Positions 44,530 through 57,300 are shown, counted from the first letter of the stretch. The stretch is 64,000 nt of DNA from Armigeres subalbatus (GCF_024139115.2 NC_085141.1:375192995-375256994); one strand, 5' to 3'. The notes: generated by a model not told the origin, from the sequence alone. A program made the numbers and translations.

Positions 44530-45985
44530 ATGTCGTGCGGTGTAATTTCGTGTAACATTAACGACGACCGCTTTTTATGGAAGTGTGAATTTTGTGATAA
44601 GAAATACCATGCAGCCTGCATCGGTGTTCAACGACATCGCGAACATATAATCACCGCATTTATGGTGCCCATGTGCGCCAACTGCCAAGACATCTTACGG
44701 AAAGAAGCCGATGTGAGAAAGTTACTTTATCAACAAGAACAACTGGTGGATGCTATTCATGCGCAAACGAGCACTAACCAACCACCATTGACCAGCACGT
44801 GAAGTCGAATGACTCACAGGCTCAAATTACTATGACCGGCATCAGAGAATCGCATTTAAAGCTGTCAGGTCAAATAACAAAATTATTGGACGAACGGCTA
44901 TCGAGTATAGCAAATAATATAACAGCTTTTTCAGATTTGGCCGAAACATCATCATCACCTCCATCTGACTCGACGCTTTTGGAAATTCTCTAGGAAGTGA
45001 AATGTGTTGCCACAACTGTGTCTGATATTAAACAAAATTACGTCAAAGATACTCATACACCACATCTGATGACTCTAGAGGAGGAATTAACCGAGGATCA
45101 GACTGTAAAAAGCAACTTGGACCTGCCAGAAAACGACCAATCATTATCTGGCTGGCGATTTTTGTAAACAAATATTGCTGGAGGCCGGACTGGTCTACGT
45201 ATGATGCCAAACAACGAACTCGTAGACTGCAGGAAAAGGCTGCAGCAAAGGCTAGACGAAACCGAAAACGAAGAAAACAACAATTTCATCATTCAAAAAA
45301 TAGCATAAATCAAACAAAAAATCCAAATAGAAAAACTGTTCACGGACGCTTTCATGATTCGGACAAACAACTGTTGGCCAATGCAAAGAATCAATTTGCA
45401 GGTCCTCCATCAACCATCGACCATCCAATAGCAGGCCTCTCGATCCCCAAATTCATCAACTTCAGGAAGGGCGAGACTATAAATCCATACCGGCAAAACA
45501 AACAAATTTCAAAATGACAATAACCTCGAACAGCTACCAATGGAAATTGCTGATGCAACCACAACAACGACAAATTCAGCGTCAGCATGGTCAATTGACC
45601 CAATGCGTCCACCTATAGTTAGCCTGACTCAACAATCAGCTGACGGAGACGGACGTTTCCTGAAGGCTCGACTACGGGACCCGAAAATAATGTATATCGA
45701 TGCGTCTTTATCTGGCATATTTGTATGACAGAAGTCATCATTTTGCCATGAAGGAATGACACCCATCAGCATCAAAATTAACCTGGCATCACAAGGGCTT
45801 CCAACCACAGATGAGGAACTTCGGGAAATCTTCTTCGATGTGCATGCGGAGTATGGCGTTTCTAAGAAGGCGACAATTGATGATCTGGAATCTTACCGTC
45901 GTCATCTTAGTAACCTGAGAATACAACATCTGCAACACATAAGGGACAGCGTCAACAAATTTCACAATCCAAATTTTCAGAAGTA
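44530..45985 (+). pseudogene. CR1 ORF1 remnant with PHD-type zinc finger
   Basis: Starts MSCGVISCNINDDRFLWKCE; the finger continues FCDKKYHAACIGV and PMCANC, giving C-x2-C, H-x2-C and C-x2-C pairs of a PHD-like domain in residues 10-65. A frameshift near 44800 moves the reading to the frame beginning KSNDSQAQITMTGI. Coiled-coil-like text follows (SGQITKLLDERLSSIANNI), then several stops (near 44993 and 45165) and a C-terminal block with PTTDEELREIFFDVHAEYGV and SNLRIQHLQHIRDSVNKFH ending near 45985. ORF1 proteins of this type bind the element RNA. The frame is broken at least four times. Confidence 0.75.
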
Positions 45986-46059
45986 ACGACTCATTTCGAC
46001 GAGAAAGAGGTAAATATTTTTAACAACCGACGTATTTAAAAACTTCTTCACCAAAACAG

Positions 46060-49000
46060 AATGCGACTGAAATTTTGATATATTGTCAAAATTTCAATCG
46101 CATAAAAGCCAATAAAATTAAGGAAATTCATAATAACATTTTAAGCTCGTCCTTTTCGGTTATTTTGTAGCTGAAACCAGCTGGGATGAAAGCGTAAGGA
46201 ATGAAGAACTTTTGGAAGTAGCTTTAATATATTCAGGGATGACCACGATTTCTCAGAATCTACAAAAAAGTCTGGCGGTGGAGTTCTAATTGCAATCTCC
46301 ACAAATTTTGATTCAGAAATAATAACTACCAAAAAATACAAGAACTTTGAACATGTCTGGGTGAAATCTAATATTGCAGGAGAAACCCATGTTTTCTCTT
46401 CTGTGTATTTTCCACCGGACCATGCGCAAACAATTTCTTATGAAAGCTTTTTAAAAACTGCGGAAGAAATTTTATCGCAACTTCCACCTGAAGTCAAAGT
46501 ACAACTTTATGGAGATTTTAATCAACGCACCGCTGACTTTATTCCGGATTCAGAGAATGAGCAAATCCTACTTCCAGTTGTTGGGGAAAATGAAACATTA
46601 CTGTTTATATTTGATAGAATTGCCAGCTTAGGGCAACCAAATCAATCATATTAAGAATCAACAGAACTGTTACCTAGACCTTCTATTAACTAATATACAG
46701 GAAGATTTTTGTGTGTCAGAATCATTGAATCCCTTATGGAAAAACGAAACATTCCACACAGCTATTGAATACTCTCTGTTTGTTCATGATTATCAAAAAC
46801 CCAGCGACTGTGACTTCGAAGAAGTCCTTGATTACCATAAAGCAAACTATGCCAACATAAGACATAAGCTAAGTGAATTAAACTGGAAGCTAATTTTAGA
46901 GAATGAAGGGAATATCGAATCTTCCGTTGATGTCTTTTATAACATCATTTTTAATATTATTACTGAAGAGGTTCCAATAAGGAAAAAATGCGGAACGGAA
47001 ATTCGATATATCCAATTTGGTATAATAGAAAGATAAAGAATTTAAGGAATCGCATACAAAAATAACATAAAAATTACAAACTAGACAATTCGAATGAAAA
47101 TTTGGAAAAATATTTAGACATCTGCGATCAATTAAAACTAGCGATTGATGTAGCATTTGAAGAGTATAATACGAAAACAGAAAACGAAATAAAGTCATGC
47201 CCAAAGAACTTTCTTTAATTACGTAAAATCAAAATTAAAAATCAGACAATTTTCCCTCATCCATGTATCTAGATGAACGCGTCGGTAATTCCTCGGAAGA
47301 CATTTGTAATCTCTTTGGAATTTCTTCCAAGAAATATACACCACCTTTTCGGAACAAGATCGCGACCTTGATTTTTTACGCCGGTCCCATAATTTGCTAG
47401 GGATATTGGTGTTAATCAGATCATGGTAAACGATATTCTAAACGCTTTTAAAAACATAGATGCATCTAAAGGCTCTGGCCTGACGGCATTCCACCGGTAT
47501 TTTGAAGAGTCTGGCTAAAGAGCTGGCAGGCACCTGCTATTTTGGCTCTTCAGATTGTCACTGGAATCCGGAAGTTTTCCCAGAGTATGGAAAAGCTCTT
47601 ACCTTGTGCCCATCTTCAAATCGGGCAAAAATCGGACATTCGTAATTACCGTGGAATAGCCATTATCTCTTGCATTCCCAAACTTTTGAATCTATTATTA
47701 ATGAAAAATTATTTTCACAACAAAAACAGAATTACAAATAAACAGCACGGATTTTTAAAGGTCGCTCAACCGCTACAAATTTAATAGAATTCATTGATTA
47801 TACTCTTCATGCGATGGATAACGGTAACTACGTGGAAGCTCTGTACACTGATTTTAGCAAGGCGTTTGATCGCATTGACATTCCATTGTTACTCTTCAAA
47901 TTGCAAAAATTGGAATTGAGCCAGGACTCCTTAGTATCGTGACCCAGACGAGGTTTCTAAGCTCGTCCGTTCGTTGCAATAATACTCAGCAAACTGATTC
48001 ACACTTCGTTTTGACACGATCAATCCGAAAAGTTTTCGTGGTGGATTGAATCAATATATCTTACAATCTAAGGTAGCTCACTACACATTAAAAATTAATT
48101 ATTTGTAATGAAAACTACAATGAAATTGTAGTAGATAAGATCAGGTCTATAAAATAAACACACAACAAGAGAGTATACTATAATAAGAAATTTACTTATT
48201 GCTAATATCACAGTGCAGTAGAGTGGACCACTTTTTCGATATTTTATAGACCTGATCTTGTCTACTACCTTAGATGGCTTGAATCTTACCTCACAGACCG
48301 GCAACAAATAATTAAATTTAATAGAAAGAAATCCAATCCCATTCAAGTCACTTCAGGAGTTCCACAAGGCTCCCATCTTGGCCCTCTTTTATTTATATTG
48401 TATGAAAAATGACATTTCTCTCATTCTCAAAAATATAAAGCTTTTAATTTATGCCGATGACATAAAGTTATTTATGGAAATAAAAAATGAAGGCGACATT
48501 ATCGTATTCCAGAATGAAATACAGATGTTTTATACATGGTGCAGAAAAAGCCTATTGCAACTAAATGTAAAGAAATGCAACATCATATCATTCAGCAGAA
48601 AACGAACAACACCAAATACACAAATTGTACTAGGAAACAAAACTGTAGAAAAAAGTGAAAGAGTTAGGAATTAAGAAGTGATTTTAGATTCAAAACTAAC
48701 TCTTGTTAATCAATATAACACAATCATTCACAAAGCTGATAATATGCTAGGCTTTATCAAGCGCTTCTGTTTCAACTTTCAGGATCCCTACACAATCAAA
48801 ACACTATATATTTCATATGTACGATCCATACTGGAGTATTGTAGCATTGTATGGTCGCCATACTTAACCACACATGAAGAAAGAATAGAATCAGTACAAA
48901 AACAATTTCTACTATACGCTCTTCGTAAATTAGGTTGGACGTCATTTCCTCTTCCATCTTATGAATCACGTTGCATGCTTATAAACATACAAACATTGAA

Positions 49001-49289
49001 ACAGCGTCGAGAGTTTGCAACGGTTCCATTTGTTAACGATAAAGTATCTCAACGTGTTGACTCAACTGAAATTTTGTCGAAATTAAATTTTTACATACCT
49101 TCTCGGTTACTTCGACATAGGACATTATTTTTCACTAACCACCGCCGAACAAATTATGCCAAATTTGGACCTCTTAACCGAATGATGGCTGTTTATAATC
49201 AACACTGCGAAGCTATTGACTTAACAATGTCTCGGCATAACATTAAACAATATTTTCAAAAAACAAACATAAGAAATTCAACAAATTAA
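46060..49289 (+). pseudogene. CR1 ORF2 remnant (endonuclease and reverse transcriptase)
   Basis: Endonuclease: ILIYCQNFNRIKANKIKEIH near 46070, AETSWDESVRNEE near 46170, YFPPDHAQTISYESFLKTAE near 46410 and QLYGDFNQRTADF (GDFN metal site) near 46505. RT: KSDIRNYRGIAIISCIPKL near 47630, EALYTDFSKAFDRIDIPLL near 47835, SGVPQGSHLGPLLF near 48355, IYADDIKLFMEIKN (YADD box) near 48450 and LEYCSIVWSPYLTTHEERIE near 48830. The last 600 bp remain open (48678-49289). Frameshifts and stops occur near 46200, 46650, 47040-47230, 47520, 47780, 48400 and 48672, and an insertion splits the palm. It would have served target-primed reverse transcription. Confidence 0.8.
47935..48267. mobile_element. 333-bp insertion in the CR1 RT, with an internal fold-back
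   Basis: CCTTAG flanks both sides (47929-47934 and 48268-48273); removing the insert and one copy restores EPGLLRWLESYLTDR in the RT. Within it, 48128-48156 and 48240-48268 are inverted 29-bp arms differing at one position (GTAGTAGA(T/C)AAGATCAG and beyond), which could be a separate 140-bp MITE at the right edge. Family not recognised. Confidence 0.65.
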
Positions 49290-49435
49290 ATTCATAATAA
49301 CAACTCTAGCAAAAAAAAAAAATTTTTTTTACGTTTTTTATTGTATTTCATAATCGACTATAGCATTACGAAAGAAAAAAAACATGTATATGTATTTGTA
49401 CTAGTCTACGTCGGTTGACGAAATAAATAAATAAA

Positions 49436-49520
49436 TTTTGGTGCTAAAACGGAAATGTCCCCTCCTGCGGGTTCCCCGGGGGCACCTTGCATGTGCCAGG
49501 AGTGGCCACTTTCGTCGGAA
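49436..49520. repeat. Satellite of about 150 bp, right remnant
   Basis: TTTTGGTGCTAAAACGG, TGCGGGTTCCCC and GTGCCAGGAGTGGCCA continue the unit broken at 44334; the array then fades. Confidence 0.85.
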
Positions 49521-50130
49521 GCCCTCTCATGGACCATATATTACCGTTTTAAGAGAATCTATGAAGAATTAGCGATCGAAAGGTATGTATGGAACGATTT
49601 TTATGCTCTCCTTATATGACCGACAAGGTCCCCGTGGAAGTCGTTTCCCGGTGGCCATCTTCTCCAGAACCAGCATATTACCAAAAAGACACAAAATTGA
49701 TGAGTTTATCTTTCGAACGTTATATAAACTTCGTAATTCGGTTATTGTTTGACTGTTTTATAAGCATTTACATTTCTGGGTCAATATGACCCTAACATCT
49801 TATTCGTAAGTTTTTTCTCATATCCGAAGAAGGTTAAAGATTTGAATGCTTGACTGCTACTGAGTTTGAGACAGTAATATAACTTATCATCGATTCCTCG
49901 AGAATTTATGAACCCACTTTATTGCATGCTCTGAGTTTTTACTTCAAAACCATAAAAAAGGATATTAATTCTAAAACAAATGTAAACATGAATAAATTTA
50001 TCGTGATTTTCAGCATTTTTCCATAAGTGAATGTTTTTGACGTACCTAACAAAACAAACTAAAATTCAAACCTACCCTACTTTGATTATAATATAAAATA
50101 CTGTACACAGCATCTGGCATGATTAAATAA
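49521..50130. other. Unassigned AT-rich DNA
   Basis: Nothing recognised. Confidence 0.4.
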
Positions 50131-50340
50131 CCCCTTATCATGTTTATAGCTAGCGTAAAAAGCTGGTAAACCATTTTGGCCAGATAACATTTTCTGCCTA
50201 AAAGCCCTTTTTGCCAAACGACCATTTCGGCCAAATGGCATTTTCGGTCAAATGACCTATTCGACCAGACGTCTATTTCGGGAAAATTACCTGTTCGGCA
50301 GAACGACATTGTCGGCCATAACTATTTTACTTAAATTTAT
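50131..50340 (+). repeat. Repeat B, copy 1 (direct repeat partner of 54117-54330)
   Basis: CCCCTTAT(C/T)ATGTTTATAG then CTAGCGTAAAAAGCTGG is shared with 54117, followed in both by ACCATTT, CAAACGACCATTTCGG, GGCATTTTCGGTCAAATGAC and GGGAAAATTACCTGTTCGGC. The two copies are in the same orientation about 3.99 kb apart, on either side of RTE copy B. Confidence 0.8.
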
Positions 50341-50475
50341 TTTTCGCTAGATGGGTTTTTGATAGAATGGCAGGGTTTGAATCCAAAAGAGAATTAAAAA
50401 GTCTCTCAATTATCTCGCAATCTGTCATGATAAAGAACTGATTCGGGAGATTATACTTACTTGATACTTGATGGG

Positions 50476-53400
50476 CTACAGCTCTTCGAAGAACCTACGC
50501 CGAATGGAGTATCCTTCTCCACTGGACTCGATCCTGGGCCAATCGCTTCCAGTCGCCCTGAACATTGAGGACCTGAGGGCCTCTTCAACTGCAAAAAGCC
50601 ATCGTGTATGCGGCCTTCCACGAAGCCTGCGGCCTCTTCCGGGTTCTCTACTAAATATTATCATCGCTTGACGTTCGTCCGGCATACGAACAACGTGACC
50701 AGCCCACCGTAGTCTGCCGTGTTGTATAAACAATAACATCCAGCCCTTTATACACCTGGTACAATTCGTGATTCATGCGACGCCGCCAGATACCGTTCTC
50801 CTGTTTACCGCCGAGTATTGTCCGCAGCACCTTACGCTCAAACACTCCGAGAGCTCTCCGATCAGCCTTCTTTAACGTCCATGTCTCATGGCCGTATAAA
50901 GCCACCGGAAGAATCAGAGTAGTATACAGCGCGAGTTTTGTTTTCGTTTGCAGACTACGGGACTTAAGCTGGTTACGAAGTCCGTAATAAGCCCTATTTG
51001 CAGCTGCAATACGCCTTTTCACCTCGCGGGTAACATCATTATCGCACGTCACTAATGTTCCAAGATACACAAACTCTTCTACCACTTCAAATTTTTCACC
51101 ATCCAGCACCATTTTGCTACCATCACCACTAATGAACCCACGTTGATTGCCAGCGACCATGTACTTCGTTTTACTGGTATTGATCGTGAGTCCAATCCTC
51201 GCTGTCTCCCTCTTAAAAGGCGCAAAAGCCTCTTCCACGGCACAGCGATCAATTCCGATAATATCGATATCGTCCGCAAATTCCAGGAGCATATGCGATT
51301 TTGTGATAATGGTACCGCTTCTTTGCACACCAGCTCTCTTAATCGCTCCCTCGAGCGCTATATTGAACAGTAGATTCCAATCCATCTAAGGTAACAAATG
51401 ACGTCGACATTTCATCCGCAACCCTTACACTTGATTTCGATCCGTCCAACGTTATACGAATCAGCCGTATCAGTTTCGCCGGAAAACCATGTTCAAGCAT
51501 AATTTGCCATAATTCATTCCGTTTCACTGAATCGTACGCCGCCTTGAAATCAAACAGATGATGTGTCTGCAAGTTGTACTCCCGGAATTTATCAAGATTT
51601 GTCTCAGAGTAAACATTTGATCCATCGTTGATCAGCCCTCACGAAAACCTGCTTGGTATTCGCCGACGAAGGACTCTTCAAGCGGTCTCAATCTATTGAA
51701 CAAAATACGGGACATAATTTTGTACGCCGAATTAAGGAGGGTTATTCCTCGGTAATTGGCGCACCCCAGTCTGTGCCCTTTCTTAAAGAGAGGGCAAATG
51801 AGGCCGTCCAACCAGCTAGCAGGCATTTCCTCGTCTTCCCATATTTTCGACATAATATGGTGCAGAACTTCATAACGCTGCTCACTGTCATGTTTGAGAA
51901 GTTCAGCCAGGGCTGGTCCTTTCCCGCAGCAGCCTTATTGTGTTTTCAGCTCTTTAACAGCTTTTTTAAACCTCATCTAGTGTAGGTGACTCCACAGCTT
52001 GTCCATCGTCGCTAATATTTATTCTGTTCACCGATGCACCGTCACTTCCTTCATTCAACAAAGTCTCGAAGTGTTGCTTCCACCTGGCAGCCACTTCAGT
52101 TTTATCTGTCAGCAAATTCCCTTGTTGGTCGTTGCACACGACGGGAGATGGCGCTGTCTTTCTCCGCACGCCATTGACAGACTCATAAAACCTCCGCATA
52201 TCGTTCTGCTCCATTTTTTCCTGCGCCTCACTAATAACTTGTTCTTCGTACTCTTTTTTCTTCCTGCGGTAAGTTCGTTTTTCGGCTGCTCTTGCTTCCT
52301 TGTACCGATCTCTATTCGATCGGGTACCTGACACCAACATCCGGCTTCTGGCAACGTTCTTCTCGTCTGTCACTCTCTGACACTCCACATCGAACCAACC
52401 CGTCCTGGGTCGCCTCTGTGCAGTGCCTACCACTTCTCGTGCTGTTGTGCTCACCGCTCCATGGATCGACTCCCATAGATCGTTGATGTTGTCGCTAACG
52501 TTGATTGCACTTATCCGTTCATCGAGCTTCTGGCGGTAATCAGCCGATACTCCTTCCGCCGACAATCGCTGGATATTGTAACGCATCGTTCGCTGTGATC
52601 TTTCGTTCGATACAGTTGACAACCGTGATCGAATTTTACTGACAACGAGGTAGTGATCAGAGTCAATGTTCGGACTTCTAAATGTCCGCACATCGATAAC
52701 ATCCGATGGCGCCCATCCACTAGAACATGGTCTATCTGGTTGCAAATTTCACCATTTGGGTGTCTCCAGGTGTGCTCTCGGATGTTCTTTCGTGCAAAGT
52801 AGGTGCTACTGATGGCCATCCCTCTGGCAGCAGCGAAGTATACTAGCCGTAGACCGTTGTCGTTGGTAGCAGAGTGAAGGTTCTCCCTACCAATTATGGG
52901 ACGGAAAAAGCCCTTCCTACCGACCTGGGCGTTAGCGTCTCCGATAACAATTTTCACGTCATGCTTTGGGCACTCTCCATAGGCTTTATCAAGACATTCA
53001 TAAAACGTGTCCTTCACGGATTTATCGTTTGTCGGTGCGTAAACGTTGATTAGGCTGTAATTGAAGAATTTGCCCCGTATCCTCAACACACAGATTCGTT
53101 CGCTAATGGGTTTCACCGCATCACTCGCTTCATCTGCTTGCCCATCACTACGAAACCAACTCCATGCTCTGCTTTTCACCGCCGCTGTGATAGATGTTAT
53201 ACTTGAATGCAGTATTGGTCGTGGGGTCCACGGCTCGGAATTCACGTTCTCCGGATCTCCATCGGACCATCGGACTTCTTGAATAGCAGCCACGTTCACT
53301 CCAACCTTCTGCAGTTCACGAGCCAGAAGGCTCACTCGTCCAGGTTCATTTAGGGTCCTGACATTCCAGGCCCTCCTTAGCCGTGCGGTAAGACGCGCGG

Positions 53401-53700
53401 CTACAAAGCAAGACCATGCTGAGGGTGGCTGGGTCCGATTCCCGGTGCCGGTCTAGGCAATTTTCGGCTTTGAAATTGTCTCGACTTCCTGGGCATAAAA
53501 GTATCATCGTGCTAGCCTCATGATATACGAATGCAAAATGGTAACTTGGCTTAGAAACCTCGCAGTTAATAACTGTGGAAGTGCTTAATGAACACTAAGC
53601 TGCGAGGCGGCTCTGTCCCAGTGTGGGAATGTAATGCCAATAAGAAGAAGAAGAAGAAGACATTCCAGGTACCGAGTTTCCAATCATAGTCCTTATTTTG
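50476..53700 (-). pseudogene. RTE ORF2, mostly preserved but frameshifted
   Basis: Endonuclease: GTWNV|RTLNEPGRVSLLAREL at 53690-53300 (split by the SINE after GTWNV), AAIQEVRW with the catalytic glutamate near 53280, HDVKIVIGDANAQVGRKGFF near 52940, DVRTFRSPNIDSDHYLVVSK with SDH near 52665. Linker to 51970. RT: CPLFKKGHRLGCANYRGITL near 51770, ESFVGEYQAGFREG near 51650 followed by a stop, LFDFKAAYDSVKRNELW near 51540, LEFADDIDIIGIDRC (FADD box) near 51280, ETWTLKKADRRALGVFERKV near 50880 and GRLRWAGHVVRMPDER near 50700. Breaks: frameshift near 52730, stops near 51963 and 51640, frameshifts near 51400 and 50740. Confidence 0.9.
53371..53658 (+). mobile_element. Feilai-type tRNA-derived SINE, copy 2
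   Basis: A box TTAGCCGTGCGGT at 53377-53389, B box GGTCCGATTCC at 53432-53442, conserved body, and an AAGAAGAAG tail at 53643-53658. An 11-bp target duplication GACATTCCAGG occurs at 53360-53370 and 53659-53669. It is highly similar to the copy at 19124-19415 in the other orientation. The insertion falls in the GTWNVR codons of the RTE endonuclease, so it is younger than that element. Confidence 0.95.
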
Positions 53701-54116
53701 TTGCCGGGTCGGTTGCCAAAAATAACGTTCTTCTTTTCTTCTATCTCCATTTTTCGTGGTATTTGAGAGGCTTCAGTAAGCTACCTTACCGGGGTCGCGT
53801 TACCTACATCGCGATGATGGTGCTGCCACCTTAGGTATAGCTGACGCGATACAGCATTTCGTTAATCAGCCGCTGGGTACCAGGCAGACGCTGTTTGAGC
53901 CGCACCTCCTGGTGAACAGACGCTCGAGGCGTACCTTCTCACTCTAGCTGATGTCAGAAGGACAACAGTGCCCAGACTGCACTACCAGCTAAGTACACAA
54001 CCCTTAGCTGGCGGTCTTTTGTCATCGGACGACCCGTGGAAGCGTGAGATAGGGACTTGTGGGGACCAGAGCTCTGTTGGGCGCTCCTTCCTTGATGTCA
54101 ACCCACCATTTTGCAG

Positions 54117-54330
54117 CCCCTTATTATGTTTATAGCTAGCGTAAAAAGCTGGTCAACCATTTTGACCAGATTTTGACCGAAAAGATTTTTTACCAAACGA
54201 CCATTTCGGACGAATGGCATTTTCGGTCAAATGACCTATTCGACCAGACGACTATTTCGGGAAAATTACCTGTTCGGCCGTATGCCTATGTCACCCAAAT
54301 TATTTTCGGCCAGACGAGTTTTTGTCTAAT
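54117..54330 (+). repeat. Repeat B, copy 2
   Basis: Same-orientation partner of 50131-50340, beginning at the 5' edge of RTE copy B. It contains the CGACCATTTCGGACGAATGG and TCAAATGACCTATTCGACC words. It continues as weaker TTTCGGCCAGACGAG text to about 54345. Confidence 0.8.
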
Positions 54331-57300
54331 GGTTTGATCGGCCGGATGTTGTTCAAAATTTGCACGGATGTTTTTTTTAATTTTCATGGCAAATTGTTCA
54401 AAAATTCCTCTGAAAATTTTCTGGAATGGACACATAGACTCTCCGGAAAATCCACGGAAAAGGATTTGAACTAGAGTAGTAGTTTTTGTGGAAAGCTTTT
54501 TAGAAATTTCAACAATAATTTGTATGAAATTTACACGATAAATCGTCTGGAATTTCAATGGGATGTCCTGGAAGTATAAATCGGGAGTTAATACGGAAAT
54601 TTAACTGGTTTTCGGAATTTCCACGGTAAATACTGCGAACTTCTGCTAATTTGAATTGGCGTGGAAAATTGTAGATCAGCATCGTGATATACTTTAAACG
54701 GTGGCGCATCGATGCAAAAATGTACACCTGTTGTTGTCTTCCGAAAGATTTGGAGGATCCAAAAAAGCCAAATAATAAATTCATCGCAAAGCACTATTTG
54801 CTGCAACGTTCTGTGAATGGATATTACTTCGTTTCATTTATTCAAACTAAGACCAGAGTGGCCTCTGCCGTACACATCAAATCCGTTTCCATTCATTTCC
54901 GCAAATCGTCTTTCATTGATTGATCCACCTTGCTCGCTGTGCATCTCGCCTTCTTGTTCCCGACGGATCACTATCGACAACCATTTTCACCGGGATATTG
55001 TCCGACATTCTCCTGTTCGAAAACAATGAATACATATTTTTATTTCCTCATTAGAATCAAATACAATAAGTTACTGTAAGGCACAAGATCAGCCATGCCC
55101 TTTTTAATTAAAACATTTATATATTTACTTGCCAGAATTAAACCCGAATCATCTGATATGGAATGCAAAGTAAGCTAACTAGAAAATAGTAATTGGATGG
55201 ATTCTTATCATGCCCCAATTTACGATTGTGTTCCACTTTCGTTCAAACATGGAGCAAAAAGCGTTGCGCATCGTTTCATTCAGCGATACAACCACGTGAA
55301 ATTTTGAGCAAGCGCGTTCATATTTTGACCCCCCTGCTGGAAGGCCACCGCGAGGCGGCCGATGCGGGATACCATGATCTCGGCACTGGAACGCTGCTAG
55401 GTGAAGATTTATACGAACTGCTATTTATCGATGCTTGTTTCCGCGAGTGAGCGGCCAAGCGGTTATTAGGGTTGGTGTTTTTTTCAGAATGAACTAAGCA
55501 ACGAATCGGTTTTGGTTGAAGACTCCTAGCTGTGTGTATGATCCAAAATTTTGTTAAGATATCGTCAAGTTTATAATCAGAATAGTGAGAAAATCTGACA
55601 ATAATTGTCAGACCACCAATTATTGGTGTTTGGGAGCAGCACGATTTGATCGGATTTGAAAACTTTTCACTTAGTTCGGACTGACTCCACACCGGATTGG
55701 CCAGAAAAAAAAGATTTACTCTTTTCAAACGTTCACTTAAAACGGATTTGTGCAGGTTACCCTGCTGGAACCTCGTATGAATAGTTCAAAACAAGCAAAT
55801 TTTAATTAATTCATTCATTCACTCAACAGTGGAGCACCCGGCCGGCGGTGAAATTTTGGGAATTGCATGTTGATCGCGGAAGAAACCTACTTTCCCGTAT
55901 TGTAGGTATCCTCTTGGAACCGTTCTTCGTTATCTGTGAATCAGAGGCAGTCATGTTCAACCGAAATTGGGAATTAGGGTTTTCGTATTTTCAGAGCGTA
56001 ACTTTGGGGATTCATGTGAGTTAAATCACCAAGTGATTCAACTGAATGAATCTGTACAAACACTTCGAATTTTTTAACAACACCTGGTGGACGAATGTAA
56101 ATGCTCGTATAAACGGTTTCACGTGCTTGACTATCTTCGAAGTGACCTATTTGAGTTTCGTTCATGAATATATGAATATGCATATCGGCACGCATTTGAA
56201 AGAACGATGACTGTCAAGTGCACTTGACACTGTACGGAAATCTCAGTACCGTTTCGTTCCCGCAGTGCGTCTAGACTGGAAGCATGACTAGACGATAATA
56301 GTATGAGATCATGTGGGGGCAAACAGAACAGCGCAATATTTATTGCACAGCAAGGCAAACGAAAAAAAAAAGTTGAACCAAAGCATCTGTGATTGTGGAG
56401 TGGTGGTGGGTCCCGTTCATCGACTTGTTGCGTTTGCTTGCATTGCTGCGCGCACGGTGTTGGATTTCAAAGTCACTGCCGTTCGTGTCGCGTGGCTTTG
56501 CCCAAGGCGAGTAACAAAATTTACAAACCACCCGGTGGGCAATAATCGCCTTTTGCTTCGCTGTTTATTTCAGTGCAGACCAACAGCTGTTCGCATAGTA
56601 TTGATGAATTGTAAATAAAGTTGAAAATCTATATAAATAAGGTCTTTAGTGTTTTTGTTTTTTCTTCAAATATAATCAAATGGATCACTGGGTTCAACTG
56701 TGTTTTATTATATAGTTTTTGGCTATTTTCTTCCATTGTCGATATGCAAATATATATTATCGATTAAGTAGAAAACCGAATTAACCGCCAGCGAAGTTGG
56801 ATTTTCCTCACAATCCATACGTTAAATCTAATTTCGCAAGTGGTGCGCTGTATAGGCACACCTCGGGAAAGTTGTTTGGATTTTGGACCCCTTGCATTTT
56901 AAATGGGTCCGGGATTTTGATTTTCCGTGCCCAAACCCCGCAAACATCGCATATGTAAAAATACATGGGGATAAATTTCGCGAGCCGAATTACCAAGGTG
57001 TGAAGCAACCTTTACTGGCGTGCCAAGCATAGTTATACCATGTCGTTTTTTACGATGCAATTCCCACTGTGCTGGCGGTGTCGCTTTTGCTCACATAAGC
57101 TATTCGCGACTACGAAGGTAAATGCTTCACGCACAGTCTGACAGTTCCTTATGGGATTTTACTGTGGAGGAACAAGAAGGGGTGATTGGCGGCCATGTTT
57201 CACGCACAGTCTGACAGATAGCAATGAGATTTTGCCATAAGAGTGAGTAGAGGCATTACTTTCGTATTCGCGAATTTCTCTATCAGACATCATGGCTAGG

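Larger units (their letters stand above)
44335..49435 (+). mobile_element. Nearly full-length CR1-clade retrotransposon inserted in the satellite
   Basis: The left satellite unit stops at GGCATATTTT (44334) and resumes at TTTTGGTGCTAAAACGG (49436), so the intervening 5.1 kb is an insertion with a probable 4-bp TTTT target. It contains a 5' leader, a PHD-type ORF1, an endonuclease/RT ORF2 and a short tandem AAATA tail at 49420-49435. Short-repeat tails and PHD-bearing ORF1 proteins are known in CR1-like elements. A 333-bp insertion lies at 47935-48267. Confidence 0.8.
50455..54115 (-). mobile_element. RTE-clade retrotransposon, copy B, with a SINE insertion
   Basis: Minus-strand element with 5' leader at about 53700-54115, ORF2 at 50476-53700 and a short tail of ATCAAGTA-like repeats at 50455-50475. 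It is much better preserved than copy A. Both ends lie close to the two direct copies of repeat B. A Feilai-type SINE (53371-53658) interrupts the endonuclease start. Members of this clade are known from Aedes (for example JAM1), but I cannot say it is that family. Confidence 0.85.

Noticed and set aside
55193..55450. Possible coding exon ending in GEDLYELLFIDACFRE
   Set aside because: Better-than-average codon variety, but no family match, weak start and no clear splice sites; kept only as a note.
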